Source: Actinoplanes philippinensis
GTDB taxonomy: Bacteria; Actinomycetota; Actinomycetes; Mycobacteriales; Micromonosporaceae
Length of the DNA stretch: 64,000 nucleotides
Direction: 5' to 3'
Assembly (NCBI RefSeq): GCF_900113015.1
Contig: NZ_FONV01000020.1
Location: 1-64,000 of the forward strand
Positions within the stretch are counted from its first letter, which is position 1, and each line of letters begins with the position of its first letter. The position numbers and the translations under genes were made by a program. The notes beneath the pieces are model-generated. The model had not been told where the DNA came from. It worked only from the letters and a program-made list of their open reading frames with translations, and ran no database searches. This document shows, piece by piece, positions 59,685 to 64,000 of this stretch.

Positions 59685-60249
59685 GACTCCCCCACTGTCG
59701 AAGTGCCGTGTGGACGCCCGCGACGACAGCGCGCCAGGACGCGTCGAGGTCACGGGGATGCCCGAAGCCGTCGCTCGTCTCCAGGGTCGCGAAGCCGTGC
59801 AGGGTGCTGCGCACGAACCGGACCGCGTCGGTCAGGGCGGGCTCGTCGAGGCCGTAACCGCGCAGTGTGGCGTAGCTCAGCTCGATCAGCCGCAGGTGCC
59901 CGGCCGACGCCCGGCCCACCGCGGGCGGCAGCTGCAGCTGGGTCGCCGCATACTGCCCCGGGTGGGCGACCGCGAACGCCCGGTAGGCGTCGGCGAACCC
60001 GGTCAGCGCGGCCCGCCCGGAACGCCCGGCCACCGCGAGCCCGATCCGGTCGGCGAAGGCCGCCGCGCCGCGCACCGCGATCAGATGCACCAGCGCCTCC
60101 CGGCTGCGGACGTGCCCGTAGAGGCTGGCGTCGGCGACCCCGAAACGCCGGGCGACCGCCGCGACGGTGACCCGGTCCAGCCCGAGCGTGTCGGCCAGCT
60201 CGGCGGCGGCCGCGGCGACCCGCTCGGCCGTCAGACCCTGACGTGGCAT
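59671..60249 (-). CDS. TetR family regulator
   Basis: The 192-residue protein has the helix-turn-helix VAAVARRFGVADASLYGHVR and a TetR_C (WHG-type) domain (LTGFADAYRAFAVAHPGQYA). It is followed by the hydrolase in a two-gene operon. A double CCTAGG site lies 27 bp upstream. Confidence 0.88.
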   Translation of the reverse strand: MPRQGLTAERVAAAAAELADTLGLDRVTVAAVARRFGVADASLYGHVRSREALVHLIAVRGAAAFADRIGLAVAGRSGRAALTGFADAYRAFAVAHPGQYAATQLQLPPAVGRASAGHLRLIELSYATLRGYGLDEPALTDAVRFVRSTLHGFATLETSDGFGHPRDLDASWRAVVAGVHTALRQWGSHDGR

Positions 60250-60275
60250 CCCGACCTCATACGACTCGGATATTT

Positions 60276-60290
60276 CCTAGGAGCCCTAGG
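60276..60290. promoter_or_regulatory. Double CCTAGG site upstream of tetR
   Basis: CCTAGGAGCCCTAGG holds two 6-bp palindromes 9 bp apart, and overlaps the stop codon of the iclR gene. It is a candidate operator for the TetR gene just downstream. Confidence 0.4.
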
Positions 60291-61032
60291 TTAGCGTACG
60301 CGAGATCGCCCGCGCGCTGGAGAGCACGAGCGGCGCCAGCGCGTGCGGTGAGACCGTGCCGTGCCGCACCACCAGCGACAGCGCCGCGACCACGGCGCCG
60401 TGCGGGTCCCGGATGGGCGCGCCCACCGACAGGGCGTCCTCGGTGACCTGGCGATCGCTGACCGCGAAGCCGTTGGCCCGTACGTCGGCCAGCAGCCGGC
60501 GCAGCGCCTGCGGATCGGTGACGGTGTACGCCGTGAACCGCTCGATCGGCCCGCCGATCACCTCCTCCTGCACCTCCCGCGGCGCGTGGGCGAGCAGCAC
60601 CAGCCCGACCCCGGTGGCCGACAGCGCGAACCGGCCGCCGACCCGGGTGTGCACCGGCACCGCCCGGCTGCCGGCGATCCGCTCGACGAACACCACTTCG
60701 GCGCCCTCCCGTACCGCCAGCTGCACGTTCTCGTGGGTGACCTGGGACAGGTCCTCCAGGTAGGGCAGGGCGCGCTCGCGCAGGCCGAGACCACGGGGCG
60801 CCAGCGAGCCGACCTCCCACAGGCGCAGGCCCACGCTGTACCGGCCGGCGGCGTCCCGTTCCAGGGCGCCCCACGACACCAGCTCCCCGGCCAGCCGGTG
60901 CACCGTGGACAGCGGCAGCCCGGCACGGCGGGCCAGGTCGGTGAGGGTGAGCCGGGTGTGCCGTGGGCCGAACGCCTCCAGGATCGACAGGGCACGGCCC
61001 AGCACCGGGCCGGTCGGGACACGCCGGGCCAT
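60286..61032 (-). CDS. IclR family transcriptional regulator
   Basis: The 248-residue protein has the N-terminal winged helix (LSILEAFGPRHTRLTLTDLA, then RRAGLPLSTVHRLAGELVSW) and the GAF-like effector domain (about 85-245; FVERIAGSRAVPVHTRVGGR). AAGGAG precedes the ATG. It is divergent from the Rieske operon and probably regulates it in response to an aromatic acid. A TTCCG-N5-CGGAA palindrome lies between. Confidence 0.92.
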   Translation of the reverse strand: MARRVPTGPVLGRALSILEAFGPRHTRLTLTDLARRAGLPLSTVHRLAGELVSWGALERDAAGRYSVGLRLWEVGSLAPRGLGLRERALPYLEDLSQVTHENVQLAVREGAEVVFVERIAGSRAVPVHTRVGGRFALSATGVGLVLLAHAPREVQEEVIGGPIERFTAYTVTDPQALRRLLADVRANGFAVSDRQVTEDALSVGAPIRDPHGAVVAALSLVVRHGTVSPHALAPLVLSSARAISRTLT

Positions 61033-61040
61033 CGGGCTCC

Positions 61041-61055
61041 TTCCGAATGACGGAA
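61041..61055. promoter_or_regulatory. IclR-type operator
   Basis: TTCCGAATGACGGAA is a 15-bp inverted repeat (TTCCG-N5-CGGAA), the common form for IclR-family sites, placed in the 66-bp region between iclR and the Rieske gene. Confidence 0.6.
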
Positions 61056-61098
61056 ACCCAGGATGACCGGGTGCGACCCAGGTCACAAACTGGCGGGC

Positions 61099-62130
61099 AT
61101 GACGACGGCATTCGTTCCGAACCAGTGGTACGTGGCGGCCTACACCCGCGAGATCGGCAGGGAGCTTTTCACCCGTACCGTCTGCGGTGAATCGATCTTG
61201 TTCTGGCGCACCGCCGACGGTGCCGTGACCGCGATGTCGGACCGGTGCGTGCATCGCCGTTTCCCGCTCGGCGAGAAGCCCAGCCACCTGGTCGGCGACA
61301 CCGTGGTCTGCGGTTATCACGGCTTCACCTACGGCGCCGACGGCGTGTGCGTCGCCGTGCCCGGCCAGGCCCGGGTGCCGCGGACCGCCCGGCTGCGCAC
61401 CTACCCCGTCGTCGAACAGGACTCGTTCGTCTGGGTCTTCATCGGCGAGCCCGAACGCGCTGCGGCGACACGCATCCCCCGGGCGCCGTGGCTCGACATG
61501 CCCGGCTGGACCGTCGTCTCCGGCATGGAGCCGCTGGCCGCGCGGGCGAGCCTGCTCGTCGACAACCTCCTCGACCTGTCGCACGAGACGTACCTGCACG
61601 GCGGTTACATCGGCACGCCCGAGGTGGCCGAGACGCCGATCACCACCGAGGTCGACGAGGAGGCCGGGATCGTCCACGTGTCCCGGCGGATGGCCGACGC
61701 CGCCTGCCCGCCGTTCTACGCCAACTCCACCGGCCTCACCGGGCGGATCACCCGCTGGCAGGACATCGAGTTCACGCCGCCCTGCCTCTACCTGCTGCAC
61801 AGCCGGATCGCGCCGGCCGGCGTCCTGCCGAACGACGACGGCACCGACCCGGACGCCTTCCACGTCGAGGTCGTCTACGCGATCACGCCGGAGACCGCGA
61901 GCACCACCCACGACTTCTGGGCGGTGGCCCGCGACTTCGCCCTCGACGACCAGGACGTCAGCGACTACCTGGCGGCCAGCAACCGGACCGTCGTGCTCCA
62001 GGACGTCGCCGCGCTCGACGTGCTGGAGCAGGTGATCTCCGGCGAACCCGACGGCTACCAGGAGCTCTCCATCAACATCGACACCGGCGGCCTGGCCGCA
62101 CGCCGCATGATCGCCCGGATGCGCGGGTGA
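61099..62130 (+). CDS. Rieske aromatic O-demethylase/ring-hydroxylase oxygenase (VanA-like)
   Basis: The 343-residue oxygenase component has a Rieske [2Fe-2S] site CxH-18-CxxH (Cys50, His52, Cys71, His74) and the mononuclear iron site in DNLLDLSHETYLHGG. Length and the N-terminus FVPNQWYVAAYTREIG match VanA of vanillate O-demethylase. With the reductase encoded by the third gene it would demethylate methoxylated lignin acids. CAAACT ends 7 nt before the ATG, suggesting a leaderless start here; ATG 61063 lies before it. The stop overlaps the next GTG (GTGA). Confidence 0.88.
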   Translation: MTTAFVPNQWYVAAYTREIGRELFTRTVCGESILFWRTADGAVTAMSDRCVHRRFPLGEKPSHLVGDTVVCGYHGFTYGADGVCVAVPGQARVPRTARLRTYPVVEQDSFVWVFIGEPERAAATRIPRAPWLDMPGWTVVSGMEPLAARASLLVDNLLDLSHETYLHGGYIGTPEVAETPITTEVDEEAGIVHVSRRMADAACPPFYANSTGLTGRITRWQDIEFTPPCLYLLHSRIAPAGVLPNDDGTDPDAFHVEVVYAITPETASTTHDFWAVARDFALDDQDVSDYLAASNRTVVLQDVAALDVLEQVISGEPDGYQELSINIDTGGLAARRMIARMRG

Positions 62131-62333
62131 CGGCCACGATGCTGCGGGTCACCTGGCTGCCCGGCGACGACCGTCTGCGCGGCCGCTGCCACTGCGGGGC
62201 GCAGGCCGAGGCCGACGAGCCGGTCGCCATGTGGGAATGGCTGCTCGCCCACCCCGATCATCCGGCCGGCGGTCCGGTCTCCCTCGATCCCCCGGCCGCA
62301 CGGCCTCCGGCACACCTGGTGAGATCGACATGA
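62127..62333 (+). CDS. Small CxC protein between oxygenase and reductase genes
   Basis: The 68-residue product (VTATMLRVTWLPGDDRLRGR start) carries RCHCGA, a possible half metal site, followed by MWEWLLAHPDHP with two His. It overlaps the oxygenase stop (GTGA) and the reductase start (ATGA), so all three are translationally coupled. I do not recognise it. It may be a small accessory protein for the Rieske enzyme. Confidence 0.7.
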   Translation: MTATMLRVTWLPGDDRLRGRCHCGAQAEADEPVAMWEWLLAHPDHPAGGPVSLDPPAARPPAHLVRST

Positions 62334-63250
62334 GGGTACGGATCAGCGCGCTCCTGCCGGTCGCAAGAGGCGTCGTCGCGCTGGACCTGCGCAGCGCGGA
62401 CGGCCGTGAGCTGCCCGCCTGGACACCCGGCGCCCACGTCGACGTTCATCTCGCGGCCGGCCTGACCCGGCAGTACTCCCTCTGCGGCGACCCCGGCGAC
62501 CGGTCGGTGTGGCGGATCGCGGTGCGCCGGCAGGACACCGGCCGGGGCGGCTCACGGCACGTCCACGAGCGGCTGTCCGTGCAGGATGTTATCGAGGTCG
62601 GCGAGCCCCGCAACCACTTCCCGCTCCAGCCGGCGGCCCGTTACGTCTTCCTGGCCGGCGGCATCGGGATCACCCCGATCCTGCCGATGCTCGCCGCCGC
62701 GGCGGCCCCGTGGGAGCTGCACTACGCGGGCCGGGACGCCGCGTCCATGCCGTTCCTCGACCGGCTGGCCGGCGACGGCCGGGTGACCCTGTACCCGGAG
62801 GACGAGCGCGGCCGCATCGACCTCGATCCGCTGCTCGGCCGCCAGCCGCCCGGGACGCTCGTCTACTGCTGCGGCCCCGAGGGCATGCTGCGCGCCGCCG
62901 AGGAGTCCTGCGCCCGCCGGCCGGACGTGTCCCTGCGGGTCGAGCGGTTCACCCCCGCCCCCGCCGCCGGCCCCGTACCGCGGGACGATTTCGAGGTGGA
63001 GCTGGCCGCCACCGGCCGCACCCTGGCCGTCCCCGCCGGCCGGTCGATCCTGGAGGTCGTGGAGGACGCCGGCGTCAGCGTGCTCTCCTCGTGCCGGGAG
63101 GGCACCTGCGGCACCTGCGAGACCACGGTCCTGGCGGGCGCCGTCGACCACCGGGACTCGTTGCTGACGCCCGCCGAACGAGCCGCCGGCGACACCATCC
63201 TCCTGTGCGTCTCCCGAGCCGCCGGCCCCCGCCTGGTGCTGGACCTCTAA
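62330..63250 (+). CDS. VanB-like ferredoxin reductase (FMN/NAD/2Fe-2S)
   Basis: The 306-residue reductase has an FMN/FAD-binding barrel (RQYSLCGDPGD), an NAD domain (FLAGGIGITPILPML; YCCGPEGML) and a C-terminal plant-type [2Fe-2S] domain with CREGTCGTCE (Cys255, 260, 263) and a distal Cys293. This is the phthalate-dioxygenase-reductase layout of VanB, which feeds electrons from NADH to the oxygenase. ATG 62330 overlaps the small gene's stop. Confidence 0.92.
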   Translation: MRVRISALLPVARGVVALDLRSADGRELPAWTPGAHVDVHLAAGLTRQYSLCGDPGDRSVWRIAVRRQDTGRGGSRHVHERLSVQDVIEVGEPRNHFPLQPAARYVFLAGGIGITPILPMLAAAAAPWELHYAGRDAASMPFLDRLAGDGRVTLYPEDERGRIDLDPLLGRQPPGTLVYCCGPEGMLRAAEESCARRPDVSLRVERFTPAPAAGPVPRDDFEVELAATGRTLAVPAGRSILEVVEDAGVSVLSSCREGTCGTCETTVLAGAVDHRDSLLTPAERAAGDTILLCVSRAAGPRLVLDL

Positions 63251-63285
63251 GTTGTCGATCAGGAACGGTGACGAAGGGATCCCGG

Positions 63286-64000
63286 GTGACGGCGTTCGAC
63301 GAGTACGAGCGGGCACAGTGGGCGGGGCGGGCCACGGCGTACCGGAACAGCTATGCCTCGCTCTGCGCCCATCCCGCCGGGGCCCTGCTGGATGCGGCAC
63401 GGGCCGGGACCGGCGACCGGATCCTCGACGTCGGCACCGGACCGGGGACCGTGGCCGCCCTGGCCCACGCCCGTGGCGCGCGGGTCACGGCCGTCGACGC
63501 CGAACCCAGCATGGTCGAGGCGGCGCGCCGGCGGGTGCCCGAGGCCGACGTCCGCGAGGCGCTGCTCCCCCGGCTCCCGTTCACCGACGGCACCTTCGAC
63601 GCGGCGGTGGCGAACTTCGTGCTCAACCACGTCGGCGATCCGCTCGCGGCGGTCCGGGAGCTGCGCCGGGTGGTCCGGCCGGGCGGACGGATCGCGGTGA
63701 CCATCTGGCCGTACCCCCAGCCCCCGGCGCAGCAGTTGTGGACCGCCGTCTTCGACGCCGCCGGTGTCGAACGGCCCGCCGACCTGCCCCGCGTGGCGCC
63801 GGAGCGGGACTTCCCCCGTACCGCAGACGGCCTGACCGGCCTGCTCACCCGGGCCGGCCTCGCCGCCGCCTGCGACACGATCTCGTGGAGCCACCGGACC
63901 GACCCGGAGACCTGGTGGAACGGCCCGGCCGGCGGCATCGGCTCGGCGGGCGCGCTGATGTCCCGGCAGGACCCCGCCACCATCACCCGCATCCGCACCG
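63286..64000 (+). CDS. Class I SAM-dependent methyltransferase (partial, runs off the window)
   Basis: The open frame of 238 codons continues past the window end. It has motif I ILDVGTGPGTVAALA, motif II VTAVDAEPSMVEAARRR, and LPFTDGTFDAAVANFVLNHV with post-I and II elements, as in UbiE/Methyltransf_11 proteins. GTG 63286 has AAGGGA upstream; GTG 63268 is an alternative in frame. It lies 35 bp after the Rieske operon and could be part of it. Confidence 0.85.
   Translation, partial: MTAFDEYERAQWAGRATAYRNSYASLCAHPAGALLDAARAGTGDRILDVGTGPGTVAALAHARGARVTAVDAEPSMVEAARRRVPEADVREALLPRLPFTDGTFDAAVANFVLNHVGDPLAAVRELRRVVRPGGRIAVTIWPYPQPPAQQLWTAVFDAAGVERPADLPRVAPERDFPRTADGLTGLLTRAGLAAACDTISWSHRTDPETWWNGPAGGIGSAGALMSRQDPATITRIRT

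Noticed and set aside
1..64000. A single large biosynthetic gene cluster, prophage or genomic island
   Set aside because: No PKS/NRPS, lanthipeptide, integrase, transposase, tRNA-flanked repeat or clear compositional break was seen; gene content is mixed metabolism and regulation with uniform codon bias.

Overview
This is high-GC actinobacterial DNA. Coding bases prefer G or C at third positions, starts are often GTG, and many genes are leaderless. The gene set (GH9 cellulase with CebR-type operators, many TetR regulators beside oxidoreductases, cellulose-binding modules) points to a saprophytic soil actinomycete, most likely of the Micromonosporaceae (Actinoplanes-like). That placement is inference from content; no rRNA or other phylogenetic marker lies in the window. 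I saw no tRNA, rRNA, CRISPR array, transposase or prophage gene.

Layout. 1-3.4 kb: an APH-fold kinase, a TetR regulator with two 17-bp operators, a TetX-like flavin monooxygenase and a RibD/DHFR-fold reductase. 3.4-6 kb: a secreted pectin pair (rhamnogalacturonan acetylesterase and a beta-propeller protein) in a GTGA-coupled operon. 6-11.5 kb: an APC permease with a divergent Lrp regulator, a TetR/SDR pair, and a TetR-MFS operon. 11.5-15 kb: a GAF/PAS histidine kinase divergent from a Ser/Thr kinase whose outer domain resembles CBM2. 15.3-23.5 kb: a quinone oxidoreductase with TetR, an APH(3')-like kinase, a PepSY membrane protein, a serine beta-lactamase-like hydrolase, an NDH-2-like flavoprotein and an XRE regulator. 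23.7-28.3 kb: secreted proteins, including a thermolysin-type (M4) protease with a P-domain. 28.4-34.1 kb: a bPH-like protein, a sigma factor with a membrane beta-propeller partner, an acyltransferase, and DUF proteins. 34.1-38.5 kb: a degenerate RF2-like gene with an in-frame UGA, a cupin-fold hydroxylase, a repeat-rich gap and an SRPBCC protein. 38.5-40.7 kb: two genes for lipid-linked sugar transfer. 40.9-50.6 kb: polysaccharide degradation (GH9 cellulase, Cip1-like CBM2 protein, GH2 beta-galactosidase, GH51 arabinofuranosidase), interrupted by a Fic protein, an emfourin-like secreted protein and a tiny leaderless gene. 50.7-58.6 kb: a membrane histidine kinase, two aldo/keto reductases with LysR, a DUF protein, a MarR/tautomerase pair and an AI-2E family permease. 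58.9-64 kb: an alpha/beta hydrolase with TetR, IclR with a vanillate-demethylase-like Rieske operon, and a methyltransferase cut by the window end.

How the genes work together. The recurrent plan is a regulator next to or divergent from a single enzyme or transporter, with a visible palindrome between them. The carbohydrate genes form a plausible plant-cell-wall regulon: perfect 14-bp CebR-type boxes precede the GH9 and Cip1-like genes, and a LacI-type site precedes the pectin pair. The most unusual item is the RF2-like gene at 34146-34991. It has lost both the stop-codon-recognition and GGQ regions, and carries an in-frame UGA exactly where RF2 has a conserved Trp, downstream of a leaderless start with a good -10 box. 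The second is a Ser/Thr kinase whose extracytoplasmic domain has the CBM2 fold signature but lacks the cellulose-binding tryptophans.
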